This document shows, piece by piece, positions 9,749 to 19,199 of a stretch of DNA of 64,000 nt (within the stretch, counting starts at the first letter, position 1; every line of letters begins with the position of its first letter). The notes beneath the pieces were generated by a model, which worked only from the letters and a program-made list of their open reading frames with translations, made no database searches and was not told the origin of the DNA. A program made the translations under genes and the position numbers. Source of the stretch: Deltaproteobacteria bacterium (GTDB lineage Bacteria > Desulfobacterota > Desulfuromonadia > Desulfuromonadales > Geopsychrobacteraceae); assembly GCA_024276935.1 (NCBI GenBank), contig JAJRWH010000013.1, forward strand, positions 1 to 64,000. Reading direction: 5' to 3'.

Positions 9749-10252
9749 CTATTTCCCCGAGTTGTAGGCCTTGATCACATCATCGGTCATATCGACAGAT
9801 GGGTCACCGTAGATGATCGAACTTTCACTTTTTTCAAGAACAATCGCATACCCTTTTTCTTTACCAAGCTTGCGCGCAACCTTAAGAATGTCACTAATGA
9901 TACGCTTGGTAAAATCATTGTCTTTTTGCCGCAACTCTTCCTGAATATCCTTGGTGAAACGTTTGAATTCTTTGGCCCGTTGCTGAAATTCACGTTCTTT
10001 TTTTGAACGGGCTTCGTCTGAAAGCAAAACAGCCTGTTTCTCAAGCTCCTTCTGCATATCCTTCAAGGCTTCCTGCTCAGCAGCAACCTTGGCTTCATAT
10101 TTTTTGACCTGCTGGCTGATCTCGGCTTTGGCTTTAACACCGGCATCACTCAAATTCAGGGCTTTCTGCAAATCGATGAACGCGACACCACCAGCAGCAA
10201 AGGCCGTTGAAGCCACAAATACCAACAGAACACCAAGAACAAACTGTTTCAT
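9749..10252 (-). CDS. Periplasmic chaperone of the OmpH/Skp family
   Basis: A 167-residue exported protein with a clear signal peptide (cleavage likely after STAFA) and a long, charged, lysine/glutamate-rich coiled coil (about 45-130), as in Skp, which holds unfolded outer-membrane proteins in its tentacles. The position between bamA and lpxD is the standard one for Skp. It should deliver beta-barrel proteins to the BamA encoded just upstream. Confidence 0.92.
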   Translation of the reverse strand: MKQFVLGVLLVFVASTAFAAGGVAFIDLQKALNLSDAGVKAKAEISQQVKKYEAKVAAEQEALKDMQKELEKQAVLLSDEARSKKEREFQQRAKEFKRFTKDIQEELRQKDNDFTKRIISDILKVARKLGKEKGYAIVLEKSESSIIYGDPSVDMTDDVIKAYNSGK

Positions 10253-10276
10253 TGTCTTTTCTCCATAACTTAAACG

Positions 10277-12514
10277 CTAAAAGAACGACCCTATACTGAA
10301 TTCGAAGACTGAACTCTTCTCACCATCTCGTGGATCAAGATTATATCCCCACTCAAACCGCAGTGGCCCCAAGGGACTCAACCAGCGCACACCATAACCG
10401 GCACTGTAACGCATATCTGAAAAATAATTTTCACTTTCTCGCCAGGCGTTCCCTGTATCGGCAAAGAACAATCCTTTCAACTTGTACTCTTCACTAAGTG
10501 GAAACAGGAACTCCAGGTTGAAAAAGGCTGCCTTCTCACCACCAATAAAGGTGTCCCCCTCTTTGGGACCCACTTCTCTTGTTCTAAACCCCCTGATTGA
10601 ACGTAATCCTCCCAGAAAAAATTTTTCACTATCTGGAATCTCGGTGTCAGTCGTTTTAACGACATACTTGATATTGCCATTCAGGGAGACAACTGTTTTC
10701 CAGAATAGTGGGAAGAAATGGCGATGGCTGAGTTCGAACTTGGCAAATTTATCTGTTCCTCCGAGCCCGGCATACTCAGCAGAAAAGGAAGAAACACCTC
10801 CCCGTGAGGGATCCAGACGATAATCAGTCGTGTTTCGGCTTAAAATTCCTGTTACTGAAGATAGCGTAGAAGGCCCGTCCTGAATCCCGGCAGCAATCGC
10901 CGAATCAGTGAGATCATAAGTATCTTTTTCTTCATAACGATAAAGAACCAGACCACGAGAATATTTCCCGATCGGGTGTCCTACTTTTACCGCACCACCC
11001 GTTGCATCCTCAGAAAAATCGGTCCATTCCCGTTCGGTTTTGTATAACTCAAATCCGGCAGACCAGCGAGTATCAAGAAAGTACGGATCGGTCACACTGA
11101 CACTGTAAAGCTGTGAGGCTCCCCCAATGGTTGCCGAAGCATTGAGCCTGATCCCGTAACCCATAAAGTTGGCCTGGGAAATTGATCCTTGGGTAATGAA
11201 GTTATCAACCGATGAATAACCGGCCCCGATCGTAAAGTTTCCGGTTGGTTTTTCAGAAACGTTAATATCAAGTTGATTCAAATCTCGCTGACTTCCGGCA
11301 CTTGTTGAAATACCGATATCTTCAAAAAAGCCCAGATTGCGCAATTTTCGACGACTCGTTTTTATTTTTGACGCACTGTAAAGATCCCCTTCGACCAGTG
11401 CCAATTCCCGGCGAATAACTTTGTCGCGGGTAATTGTATTTCCGCTGATGCGTATTTTCTCAATATGAATCAGATCACCTTGTTCAATCTCCAGTTTCAG
11501 ATCAATCGTTTGCTCTTCAACATTTTTACTGGTAAAGGGAACAACATTGACATTCGCATAACCTTGATCGGCATAAAGATCGGTCAGAGCGAGAACTGAG
11601 TTACGCAGCTCTGTACGATTGAAAGTATCACCTTCTGCCAGCGTTAACAGATCCTTCAACTCCTTACGCGACTTAAGCAGATCACCAGTAATCCGCAGCC
11701 GCCCCACCTTATACTGCTGACCTTCATCAATCTCAATCAAAAGCTTCATGTATTTGCCATCATCAATCAGGCTGATTTGGGGCTGTTTGACTCGAACATC
11801 CATATAGCCATGATCGTAATAAAGAGCTTTTATTCTTTCCAGATCGATCTGAATCTGCTCTGCCTTGTAAGTCCCCCGATCCGTCATCCAGGACCAGATC
11901 CAACGCTTCTTGGTTTGCATGACATCGACCAGATCATCACTCTCGATCATCTGGTTACCATCAAAAACAATTTTATCGATCAGGATTTTTTTCCCCTCAT
12001 CGATTTTGAATGTCAGCAAACTCTCATTGCGTTCATCAGTTTTCAGTTGTGTAGAAACCTTGACCGCATAATATCCATCAGTGTGATAAGCGTCTTCCAG
12101 GGCAGCGATACTTTCCTTCACCTTGACCGGATCATAGATTTCAGGAGGCTTGATTGTCGTCAGGGGACGCAGTTTTTCGTCCGTCAGTTTTTTTATTCCA
12201 TCAAAACGGATCTCTCTGACCAGAGGACGTTCATGGACCACAAAAACCAGAACTTTTGTTTTATCTTCTTCGCGCAAATCCGCAGTGACATCGTCAAAAT
12301 AACCAAGCTTGAAGATTGCCTGGATATCACGATCAATGTCGTCAAGGCTGACCTCTTTGTCGGAGTGAACCGTCAAAACCGCACGGATAGTGGCACTGTC
12401 CACCCGATCATTCCCCTCCAGCTGGATGTCGGTCAGTTTGATCTTTTCAGCGTGAGCCAATGAGATGATCGACAACAAAATCAGACAGACTGGAAGAATT
12501 CGGCGCAACATCAA
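10277..12514 (-). CDS. bamA: Outer membrane protein assembly factor BamA
   Basis: A 745-residue core of the beta-barrel assembly machinery. A signal peptide (to about residue 22, ...SLAHA) is followed by five POTRA-type repeats (about 24-345) and a 16-stranded barrel with the lid-loop motif G-G-L-R-S-I-R-G-F (about 640). The protein ends in an aromatic residue (F-S-I-G-S-F-F), as expected of the beta-signal. Length is slightly below E. coli BamA (810). No other Bam lipoprotein gene is recognisable nearby. Confidence 0.96.
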   Translation of the reverse strand: MMLRRILPVCLILLSIISLAHAEKIKLTDIQLEGNDRVDSATIRAVLTVHSDKEVSLDDIDRDIQAIFKLGYFDDVTADLREEDKTKVLVFVVHERPLVREIRFDGIKKLTDEKLRPLTTIKPPEIYDPVKVKESIAALEDAYHTDGYYAVKVSTQLKTDERNESLLTFKIDEGKKILIDKIVFDGNQMIESDDLVDVMQTKKRWIWSWMTDRGTYKAEQIQIDLERIKALYYDHGYMDVRVKQPQISLIDDGKYMKLLIEIDEGQQYKVGRLRITGDLLKSRKELKDLLTLAEGDTFNRTELRNSVLALTDLYADQGYANVNVVPFTSKNVEEQTIDLKLEIEQGDLIHIEKIRISGNTITRDKVIRRELALVEGDLYSASKIKTSRRKLRNLGFFEDIGISTSAGSQRDLNQLDINVSEKPTGNFTIGAGYSSVDNFITQGSISQANFMGYGIRLNASATIGGASQLYSVSVTDPYFLDTRWSAGFELYKTEREWTDFSEDATGGAVKVGHPIGKYSRGLVLYRYEEKDTYDLTDSAIAAGIQDGPSTLSSVTGILSRNTTDYRLDPSRGGVSSFSAEYAGLGGTDKFAKFELSHRHFFPLFWKTVVSLNGNIKYVVKTTDTEIPDSEKFFLGGLRSIRGFRTREVGPKEGDTFIGGEKAAFFNLEFLFPLSEEYKLKGLFFADTGNAWRESENYFSDMRYSAGYGVRWLSPLGPLRFEWGYNLDPRDGEKSSVFEFSIGSFF

Positions 12515-12536
12515 ATAAGGTTCCCTCTTTAAAATG

Positions 12537-12556
12537 ACTCCTGCCCACGCAGGAGT
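12537..12556 (-). other. 8-bp hairpin between lolD and bamA
   Basis: ACTCCTGC and its exact complement flank CCAC, 23 nt upstream of the bamA start. There is no U-tract, so a terminator is unlikely. It could be an RNA processing or attenuation structure in the 142-nt lolD-bamA gap. Nothing else is recognisable in that gap. Confidence 0.35.
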
Positions 12557-12656
12557 TCAGACAAAACTTCAAATTGCCATAAAGACGCGATTATAGGGGT
12601 TTGCTCCCGGCAGTTCAACCACAACCCGCACCTGCGGATGTTGGGCACAGGCCAGG

Positions 12657-13334
12657 TTAATTCAGATCATCAGCAGCCAGCTGACCATCTTCAATTTTCA
12701 AAACCCGATCCATCCGGGCCGCAAGCAGATCATTGTGAGTCACAATCACCATGGTCAAGTTGTAGTGACTGTGCATCCTGTCGAGCAGAGCAAAAATATC
12801 GGCAGAGGTTCGCCGATCGAGATTACCTGTCGGCTCGTCAGCCAGCAGCAGGCGGGGTTTCTGGATTAATGCTCGTGCAATGGCCACCCGCTGTTGCTCC
12901 CCACCAGAAAGAGCGCCCGGCTTATGTTCAAAACGCTCCTCCAGCCCAACCTCTGCCAATATCTCAGCTGCAGGCAGACGAGCATCCTTGCGTGATTGCC
13001 CTGCAATCAACAGCGGCATCATTACATTTTCTAATGCTGTAAACTCAGGCAACAACTGGTTAAATTGAAAAACAAACCCGATTGTGCTGTTACGAAAAGC
13101 ATCAAGTGCTGCGCCTTTGAGGGCAAAAAGACTCTTGTCTTCAAAAAGAACTTCACCTGAAGTCGGGTGATCAAGCCCCCCCATAAGGTGCATCAACGTT
13201 GTTTTTCCGGCCCCGGAACTTCCGACCACAGCAACCCGCTGGCCAACACCAACCTGAAGATTGATATCGCGCAGAACATGTAGCGGTCCGTTGATCGTAG
13301 AGAAAGATTTATTTAAACCGTTAATCCTGATCAT
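12657..13334 (-). CDS. lolD: Lipoprotein-releasing ABC transporter ATP-binding protein
   Basis: A 225-residue ATPase of the LolCDE/MacB-type family. Walker [10 protein letters not shown], signature LSGGEQQR and Walker [13 protein letters not shown] are intact. It powers extraction of outer-membrane lipoproteins from the inner membrane. It follows lolC by 9 nt. Several lipoproteins in this window (TPR, LolB-like, beta-helix) are likely clients. Confidence 0.94.
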   Translation of the reverse strand: MIRINGLNKSFSTINGPLHVLRDINLQVGVGQRVAVVGSSGAGKTTLMHLMGGLDHPTSGEVLFEDKSLFALKGAALDAFRNSTIGFVFQFNQLLPEFTALENVMMPLLIAGQSRKDARLPAAEILAEVGLEERFEHKPGALSGGEQQRVAIARALIQKPRLLLADEPTGNLDRRTSADIFALLDRMHSHYNLTMVIVTHNDLLAARMDRVLKIEDGQLAADDLN

Positions 13335-13343
13335 AAAACGATC

Positions 13344-14594
13344 CTACTCATAGCGCAGCGCTTCAGCAGGATCCATCCGCGAAGCACGCCAGGCCGGATA
13401 AACCGTTGCGGCCAGAGATATGGCCAGGGCTATCCCCACAACTGCCAGAACATCGGTCACAACAATCTCTGACGGAAAGTGTTCCATCCCGTAAACGGCC
13501 TGGTCAAAGATCCGGATTCCAAATGTCGCCTCAAGCCACTTGATAAGAGGATCGGCATAATGAGCCAGCCCAACCCCGAACACTGTTCCAAGGGACGTTC
13601 CCAGAACACCGATAATCGCCCCTTCAAAAACAAATATTTTCATAATACTGCGTGCATTGGCCCCCATGGCACGCAAGATTGCGATATCGCGATTCTTTTC
13701 CATCACAACCATGATCAGGGTTGTTGCAATGTTAAAGGCAGCCACCAGTACAATGATTCCCAGAACGATAAACAACCCCAGTTTTTCAAGTTTTAACGCA
13801 CTGAGAAAAGAACCATAGAGGCTCTGCCAGGGCCGGATAATATAGGGAAATGGAAACTCTCGACTTAAGGTACCTGAAACCTGTGGCGCCTGATCAAAGC
13901 GTTGAACCTCAATTTCTATCCCGCTGATTTCACCCGGAGAGTCAAAAAAACTCTGAGCCGTTTCTATATTGATATAGGCAAAAAAACTATCGATCAGACT
14001 GCTCGGCTTTTCAAAAATGCCGACAATCCGAAAAGGTTTCATTTTGGGGATCATGCCAAAAGGAGTAATTGTGAACAAAGGAGGAATCACGTTGACACTG
14101 TCGCCAACTGACACACCAAGACTGGTTGCCGTATCAAGCCCGATGATAATTCCCGGTCGGTCAAGATCTTTGCCAAAAACCCCGTCACCCGGAGCAAGAT
14201 TGTCCGCATGAAGTAATTTCTGAGTAAAAATCTTATGGCGGGGTTCAACCCCTTTAACGCTGACTGCAGCAACATTTCCACGCGACAGCAACATCGCCTC
14301 GCGAGAAACATAAGGAGTCACTGAAACCACCTGGGGCAGTTTGCGGGCCGCCTCAACCAGTTTCTGCTGTTCACTGATCCCTTCACCAAAACGCTGGACC
14401 AGAACATGGGGGACATTCCCCAAAATCTGCTGCCGCACGCCATTGGTGAACCCGGTCATGACCGCCAGCACCAGAATCAGTGCCGCCACCCCCAACATCA
14501 CCCCGAAAATCGAGATAAACGAAATGACCGAGATGAAGGTCTGTTTTCTCTTGGCGCGCAGATAACGCAGACTGACGAACCATTCAAAAGACAT
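13344..14594 (-). CDS. lolC: Lipoprotein-releasing ABC transporter permease LolC/LolE
   Basis: A 416-residue permease of the LolC/E family: one N-terminal membrane helix (V-S-L-R-Y-L-R-A-K-R before it is the family signature), a periplasmic domain of about 200 residues, then three C-terminal helices (FtsX-like domain). Only one permease gene is present, so the transporter may be a homodimer or a LolCE hybrid (a LolF-like arrangement); this is inferred from gene count. It lies 19 nt downstream of lysS. Confidence 0.92.
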   Translation of the reverse strand: MSFEWFVSLRYLRAKRKQTFISVISFISIFGVMLGVAALILVLAVMTGFTNGVRQQILGNVPHVLVQRFGEGISEQQKLVEAARKLPQVVSVTPYVSREAMLLSRGNVAAVSVKGVEPRHKIFTQKLLHADNLAPGDGVFGKDLDRPGIIIGLDTATSLGVSVGDSVNVIPPLFTITPFGMIPKMKPFRIVGIFEKPSSLIDSFFAYINIETAQSFFDSPGEISGIEIEVQRFDQAPQVSGTLSREFPFPYIIRPWQSLYGSFLSALKLEKLGLFIVLGIIVLVAAFNIATTLIMVVMEKNRDIAILRAMGANARSIMKIFVFEGAIIGVLGTSLGTVFGVGLAHYADPLIKWLEATFGIRIFDQAVYGMEHFPSEIVVTDVLAVVGIALAISLAATVYPAWRASRMDPAEALRYE

Positions 14595-14613
14595 CGATTC
14601 CAGGTCCGCCCTG

Positions 14614-16098
14614 TCAGTCCGTTGCAGATTTGAGTTGAGGAAAAAGAATAACGTCGCGAATCGATGCGGAGTCGGTCAACAACATAACCAACCGGTCGAT
14701 ACCGATCCCTTCACCCGCTGTCGGTGGTAAGCCGTATTCCAGAGCACGAACATAATCGGCATCCATATCATGGGCTTCGTCATCGCCTGCCGCCTTCTCT
14801 TCAAGTTGCTTGAGAAAACGTTCTTTCTGGTCAAGCGGATCATTCAACTCGGAAAAAGCATTGGCCAGTTCACGTCCAACGATAAACAGTTCAAACCGAT
14901 CAACAACATCCGGATTTTCGTCATTCTTGCGCGACAACGGCGATATTTCGGTCGGATATTCGGTAATAAAGGTGGGTTGCCACAGCTTTGGTTCAACGAC
15001 AATATCAAAAACCTCAGCCAGAAGCTTGCCTGGTCCCATGTCCTTGTCCGGCTCAAGGCCCAGAGTCTCTGCATACTGACGCAGTTTTTCGGGATCATCA
15101 AGTACCGCCATGTCGACATCACCGTATTTGACAATCGACTCCTTCAGCGTCAGTCGATCCCATGGTGGCGTCAAATCAACCTCTTTTCCACCATAACTGA
15201 TTTTCAGGTCACCACAGATGTCGCTGGCCAGATGGCAGATCAGCTCTTCGGTATAATCCATTAAATCCTGATAGGTCGCGTAGGCACGATAGAACTCCAT
15301 CATGGTGAACTCAGGATTATGCTGAATTGAAATCCCTTCATTGCGGAAATTGCGGTTGATCTCAAAAACCCGGTCAAAGCCACCGACAACCAGACGTTTG
15401 AGATACAATTCAGGGGCGATCCGCAAAAAGAGATCCATCTTCAATGTATTGTGATGCGTTACAAATGGCCGTGCTGTCGCCCCACCAGCAACCGGGTGCA
15501 TCATCGGTGTCTCGACTTCGAGATAGCCATTATCAATCATATGACTGCGGATCAGATTGATAATGCGGCTACGCTTGCGAAACAGCTCTTTGACATTGTC
15601 ATTGGCAATCAGGTCCAGATAACGTTGGCGATAGCGGGTTTCAACATCTGTTAAACCATGCCATTTTTCCGGCAGTGGCAACAGAGATTTGGTCAACAAC
15701 TGAATGGAAGATGCCCGCAGCGACAGCTCATTGGTCTTGGTGCGAAATGGTGCCCCTGTCACGCCGACGATATCACCGATATCGTACTTGCGAAAATGAC
15801 CGAAGATTTCTTCTCCGACCTGATCACGCGCAACGTAAATCTGCAAACGTCCACTACCATCCTGAAGCTGAATAAACGCGGCCTTGCCAAAATCACGGCG
15901 GGCCATAATTCGCCCGGCAACAGCATAACTGGCCTGACAATCCTTTAGACACTCGGCATCGTTGTCGGCATGCAGTTCGGCAACTTCAGCAGTCTGATGG
16001 CTGGGAACAAAGCCATTGGCAAAGGGATTGATTCCCGCAGCCCGAAAATTATCAACTTTTTCGCGCCGTTGGCGCAACAAATCATTCAACTCTTCCAT
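14614..16098 (-). CDS. lysS: Lysyl-tRNA synthetase, class II
   Basis: Charges tRNA-Lys. An OB-fold anticodon-binding domain (about 55-160) precedes the class II catalytic core with motif 2 (F-R-N-E-G-I-S) and motif 3 (G-I-G-I-D-R-L-V-M). The track ORF starts 23 codons earlier, but that extension is unlike the family and covers the promoter. The ATG at 16098 has AGGA upstream and gives MEELNDLLRQRREKV, the usual N-terminus. It is the first gene of the long envelope operon. Confidence 0.95.
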   Translation of the reverse strand: MEELNDLLRQRREKVDNFRAAGINPFANGFVPSHQTAEVAELHADNDAECLKDCQASYAVAGRIMARRDFGKAAFIQLQDGSGRLQIYVARDQVGEEIFGHFRKYDIGDIVGVTGAPFRTKTNELSLRASSIQLLTKSLLPLPEKWHGLTDVETRYRQRYLDLIANDNVKELFRKRSRIINLIRSHMIDNGYLEVETPMMHPVAGGATARPFVTHHNTLKMDLFLRIAPELYLKRLVVGGFDRVFEINRNFRNEGISIQHNPEFTMMEFYRAYATYQDLMDYTEELICHLASDICGDLKISYGGKEVDLTPPWDRLTLKESIVKYGDVDMAVLDDPEKLRQYAETLGLEPDKDMGPGKLLAEVFDIVVEPKLWQPTFITEYPTEISPLSRKNDENPDVVDRFELFIVGRELANAFSELNDPLDQKERFLKQLEEKAAGDDEAHDMDADYVRALEYGLPPTAGEGIGIDRLVMLLTDSASIRDVILFPQLKSATD

Positions 16099-16137
16099 CT
16101 TTTTTTCTATCCTTTTAGCGGTTGGCTCAAGTGCCGA

Positions 16138-16167
16138 ACGATAACCCCTGCCAGGCGGTTTCGTCAA
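16138..16167 (-). promoter_or_regulatory. Sigma-70-type promoter of the lysS-envelope operon
   Basis: On the minus strand TTGACG is separated by 18 bp from TATCGT, placing transcription start roughly 33 nt before the lysS ATG. It is the best promoter match before the 16-kb minus-strand run, so it probably drives lysS and at least part of the lol/bam/lpx genes. Assigned by motif only. Confidence 0.5.
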
Positions 16168-16206
16168 GGAGAAAGCCGGAAGAAGACCCAGGCCTGCCGC
16201 GTTGCG

Positions 16207-16617
16207 TCATATTCCCTCAAACGCACACAAGGCCTCACGAAACGATGCCGGGATTCTGACCGGTCGACGTTTTTGGTAATCAAAGCAGATGACAGGCGTT
16301 GACCCTTCAGCAGTCAGCACAGAGTCTCGCTCAATCCGGTAATCAAGCTGAAAGCTGGATTTGCCAATTTCCGGGCAACGCACTCCAATCTGAAGCTCTT
16401 GTCCCAGAAATATCTCGGCCCTGAAATAGACATGAGCTTCCGGCAGGATAATCCCACACCCGCCAAGATCAAGCTCGGAATAAGGTCCAAGAGCCGCCAG
16501 GTATCCAATTCGGCCATCCTGAAAAATATTCAGAATCGCAGAATTGGCAACATGCCCACCATAATTAATGTCAGCAACACGAACCCGGTAGGGCATTGTG
16601 AAAGAGAACTCTTGCAT
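16207..16617 (-). CDS. Acyl-CoA thioesterase, 4HBT hot-dog family
   Basis: A 136-residue hot-dog-fold protein. The N-terminal V-R-V-A-D-I-N-Y-G-G-H-V-A-N matches the catalytic Asp region of 4-hydroxybenzoyl-CoA thioesterase/YbgC-like enzymes. Substrate is unknown. GTG at 16620 and ATG at 16617 both follow AAAGGAG; the ATG has better spacing. It is transcribed divergently from the yceH remnant and lies outside the lysS transcript start. Confidence 0.8.
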   Translation of the reverse strand: MQEFSFTMPYRVRVADINYGGHVANSAILNIFQDGRIGYLAALGPYSELDLGGCGIILPEAHVYFRAEIFLGQELQIGVRCPEIGKSSFQLDYRIERDSVLTAEGSTPVICFDYQKRRPVRIPASFREALCAFEGI

Positions 16618-16713
16618 CACGGACTCTCCTTTGGTGTAATCGCGCTGCCCAACTTACCAAAAAATCATTTAAAATGGTGAAGAATCATCCCTCTTTAAAC
16701 AAGGAGAAAACCT

Positions 16714-17381
16714 GTGAGTTGCCTTCCCGTGAGCCGTCCTTTAACTCTGGTTGAAATTCGTGTTCTTGGCTGCCTGGTCGAAAAAGAGCTTGCGACTCCA
16801 GAATACTACCCCATGACCCTGAATGCCCTCGTCAATGCCTGCAACCAGAAATCGAACCGATCTCCGGTGGTCAACTTCGATCAGCAAACGGTCGCGGAAG
16901 CACTTGAAGCACTGCGTCCCCTGGGCCTGGCGACGCAATCAGCAGAAGGTGGACGGCGGCCAAATTCTGCCACAACCTTTATGGCAAGTTTCGTCTCGAC
17001 AATGCAGAAATGGCCATCATGGCCGAACTCTTACTGCGTGGGCCCCAAACAGGTGGCGAATTACGCCAACGAGCCAGTCGGATGCAGCAGATCGACTCCC
17101 TGGAGCAGGTTGAAAACCTTCTGCACGAATTAATGGACCGCGAAGACCCGCTGGTCAGCAAACTCCCTCGGCAGGCAGGGCGAAAAGAACACCGCTATGC
17201 TCAGCGTCTCTCCGGTGAACCTGAAATTGAAGAACAGGAGCTTAAGGCTCCTGCGGCCATATTACAGGTTCGCGCTGAAAATCAACGCCTGGAAGAGCTG
17301 GAATCAGAAGTCGACCAACTCAAGCGGGAAATAACAGAACTGAAACGTGAATTTGAATCATTTCGTCGTCAATTCGAATAA
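16714..17381 (+). pseudogene. YceH/DUF480 family protein, broken by a single frameshift
   Basis: The first frame (GTG at 16714, good AAGGAG) encodes the N-terminal winged helix with the family motif Y-P-M-T-L-N-A-L-V...C-N-Q-K-S-N-R. After G-G-R (about 16956) that frame becomes nonsense and stops at 17133. The next frame continues the family sequence as [12 protein letters not shown], then L-L-L-R-G-P-Q-T-x-G-E-L and a C-terminal coiled coil ending at 17381. One missing G in CGGCGG (CGGGCGG expected) repairs the reading frame to about 222 codons, the usual length. Either a recent mutation or a sequencing error; both halves otherwise look conserved. YceH function is unknown. Confidence 0.85.
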
Positions 17382-17439
17382 GCTCAACGGCAACTCACTG
17401 ATTCAGATTTGACCCCTGTGGGCAACCCGTGATACAGCT

Positions 17440-17480
17440 GTCAGGCTTTCAGCACCACCCCCTGCCTGAGACGGCCTGAC
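17440..17480 (+). other. Stem-loop in the leader of the small membrane-anchored gene
   Basis: GTCAGGC and GCCTGAC are perfectly complementary around a 27-nt loop, ending just before the AAAAGAGG ribosome-binding site of the next gene. It could be a leader structure, or a weak barrier to read-through from the yceH remnant. No U-tract. Confidence 0.3.
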
Positions 17481-17493
17481 AAAAGAGGATTCA

Positions 17494-17952
17494 ATGAAAA
17501 AGAAACTGCTCATCATGTTCTGTTTTCTGGCAGGAATTGCCCTGACAATTCTGGGAGGATTCCATTATCTTTCGGTCCAGAAAGAATCACAGTACGCAAC
17601 AACAGCGGTCCCTTACATCAAAAAAGTCATCCCAGAGTTGTCCAAATGGGATCCCGATATCGCCAGAAAATACCTATCACAAGAGTTTCTGGAAAAAACT
17701 CCTGAAGAATTCTTTAACCAGACGATCAGAGCCCTGGCAAAAATTGGTTCATTGCAGGCCATGGAAGAACCTCATTTTGAAGAGGTCTATTCCGGCGATA
17801 CGCCAAAAGGTGAAAAAGAAACCATTATCAGCTATACGGTCAAGGCAACCTACTCAACAGGCGACGCACTTATCACCTTAACCCTGCTGGACCGCGGTGG
17901 TGTGATGAGCGTTTACCGATTCAATGTACAATCTGCAGCGTTGGGCCATTGA
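17494..17952 (+). CDS. Uncharacterised membrane-anchored or exported protein, 152 aa
   Basis: I do not recognise a family. An N-terminal K-K-K followed by a hydrophobic stretch (about 5-26) is either an uncleaved anchor or a signal peptide without a lipobox. The remaining roughly 120 residues are soluble, mixed alpha/beta, with a pattern (helical start, then strand-rich T-I-I-S-Y-T-V-K-A-T-Y) compatible with a small NTF2- or cystatin-like fold; this is only a guess. AAGAGG precedes the ATG. It converges on mutM with one base between stops. Confidence 0.75.
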   Translation: MKKKLLIMFCFLAGIALTILGGFHYLSVQKESQYATTAVPYIKKVIPELSKWDPDIARKYLSQEFLEKTPEEFFNQTIRALAKIGSLQAMEEPHFEEVYSGDTPKGEKETIISYTVKATYSTGDALITLTLLDRGGVMSVYRFNVQSAALGH

Positions 17953-17953
17953 A

Positions 17954-18769
17954 TCAACGCTGACAACCGGGACAGAAATAGGTTGTTCTCTGTCCCAGTA
18001 GAAACTGCTGAATCACCGCATTACATTTGTGACATTTTCTATCCGTCCGTCCGTAAACCTGGAGCTCCTGCTTGAAATATCCAGGTTTTCCATCGCTTTG
18101 ACGAAAATCCTTGAGGGTGGTCCCGCCTGCGGCGATCGCCTTGGCAAGAATGGTCTGAATCGCATGCAGAAGCTGGCAACATTCTTTAGAGGTCAGACTC
18201 TGGGCTGGCCGACGGGGATCAATCCCCGCAGCAAAAAGAGCTTCGCTGGCGTAGATGTTTCCCACCCCAACCAGAATTTTTTGATCCATAATGAACGATT
18301 TGATCGCCAGCCGTCGTTTACGTGAAGCCTGAAATAAATAATTGGTCGCCAGATTCTTCGCCAACGGTTCAGGGCCCAGATTTTTCAACAAACGATGTTC
18401 AAAGGGGTCTGTTTCCAGATAGAGCAACAGACCAAAGCGACGAGGATCATTAAACCTCAAGCAGCTGTTATTATTAAACAATATATCAACATGATCATGC
18501 TTTTGCGGTTGTTCCTGGGTGGCGACAAAACGCAGCACACCGCTCATTCCCAAATGAATCAACAACGTCCCCTGATCCAGATGAATCAACAGATATTTGG
18601 CCCGCCGCGAAATTGATTTGATCAACCGGCCACGAAGTCGTTGAGAAAGATGGGGATCAAGAGGCAGGCGCAATCTGTCGATCCGGCAGATTACCTGCTC
18701 GATTCGACAGTTACAAATCAATGGTTCTAGACCATTTTTGACTGTTTCTACTTCGGGAAGTTCGGGCAT
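17954..18769 (-). CDS. mutM: Formamidopyrimidine-DNA glycosylase
   Basis: A bifunctional glycosylase/AP lyase that removes 8-oxoguanine and formamidopyrimidines. After Met removal the N-terminus P-E-L-P-E-V-E-T supplies the catalytic proline and glutamate. A helix-two-turn-helix region contains V-G-N-I-Y-A-S-E-A-L, and the C-terminal zinc finger (CHKC...CPGC) is complete. The 271-residue length is standard. It is the last gene of the transporter/NTF2-like run, 9 nt after its neighbour. Confidence 0.96.
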   Translation of the reverse strand: MPELPEVETVKNGLEPLICNCRIEQVICRIDRLRLPLDPHLSQRLRGRLIKSISRRAKYLLIHLDQGTLLIHLGMSGVLRFVATQEQPQKHDHVDILFNNNSCLRFNDPRRFGLLLYLETDPFEHRLLKNLGPEPLAKNLATNYLFQASRKRRLAIKSFIMDQKILVGVGNIYASEALFAAGIDPRRPAQSLTSKECCQLLHAIQTILAKAIAAGGTTLKDFRQSDGKPGYFKQELQVYGRTDRKCHKCNAVIQQFLLGQRTTYFCPGCQR

Positions 18770-18778
18770 GGCCTGACG

Positions 18779-19189
18779 TTAAAAACGAATCTTGAGGGGT
18801 TGGCGATCAAAATGGACAAAATCGAGATCTTCCGGTTTTCCAACATAATCCTCGGCTGTCAGTTTTTGCGCTGAATGATAGCGCCAGCCGTCTGGCGTAG
18901 CAATCAGTCGAGCCAGTTCAAACAAGGTCTGAGTCTCACCATCTGTGGCAAAGTTCAAGGTACAGATAACTTCAACCCCCTCTGCAGTGGTTCGCCAGGC
19001 ACCAATATGCACCTCTCGCACAAGCAATCCGGCCAGAGCCTGCTGGGCATATTCAAGGTATGATTCTTCATCAGGAAACTGCTCAAGAAAAGGAGCCTGT
19101 GGATGATAACTGGCATATAGTGCTGAGAAATCCCGAGTTTTCAGTGCCGCAAAACGATCTCGAATAATCTGAGCTACATCATTTTCCAC
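18779..19189 (-). CDS. NTF2-like (YchJ-like) protein of unknown function
   Basis: The track ORF is too long: its first 50 codons overlap oppC. TAAGGAG from the oppC stop lies 6 nt before GTG at 19189 (or 3 nt before the adjacent GTG at 19192), giving a 136-residue protein starting VENDVAQII. A helix with F-A-A-L-K-T-R-D-F-S-A-L-Y-A-S-Y-H-P, followed by strands, is typical of the NTF2/SnoaL-like fold and resembles the middle domain of YchJ, without its Cys-rich SEC-C motif. Function unknown. Confidence 0.7.
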   Translation of the reverse strand: MENDVAQIIRDRFAALKTRDFSALYASYHPQAPFLEQFPDEESYLEYAQQALAGLLVREVHIGAWRTTAEGVEVICTLNFATDGETQTLFELARLIATPDGWRYHSAQKLTAEDYVGKPEDLDFVHFDRQPLKIRF

Positions 19190-19199
19190 CACCAACTCC

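Noticed and set aside
11777-12463. 228-codon plus-strand ORF
   Set aside because: Antisense to bamA POTRA region; no start context and no recognisable domain.
16099-16167. N-terminal extension of lysS in the ORF track
   Set aside because: Covers the likely promoter, has no ribosome-binding site and is absent from the family; the internal ATG at 16098 is standard.
16714-17381. Programmed frameshift in yceH
   Set aside because: No slippery heptamer (X-XXY-YYZ) or downstream stem at the shift point, and the family is not known for recoding; mutation or sequencing error is simpler.
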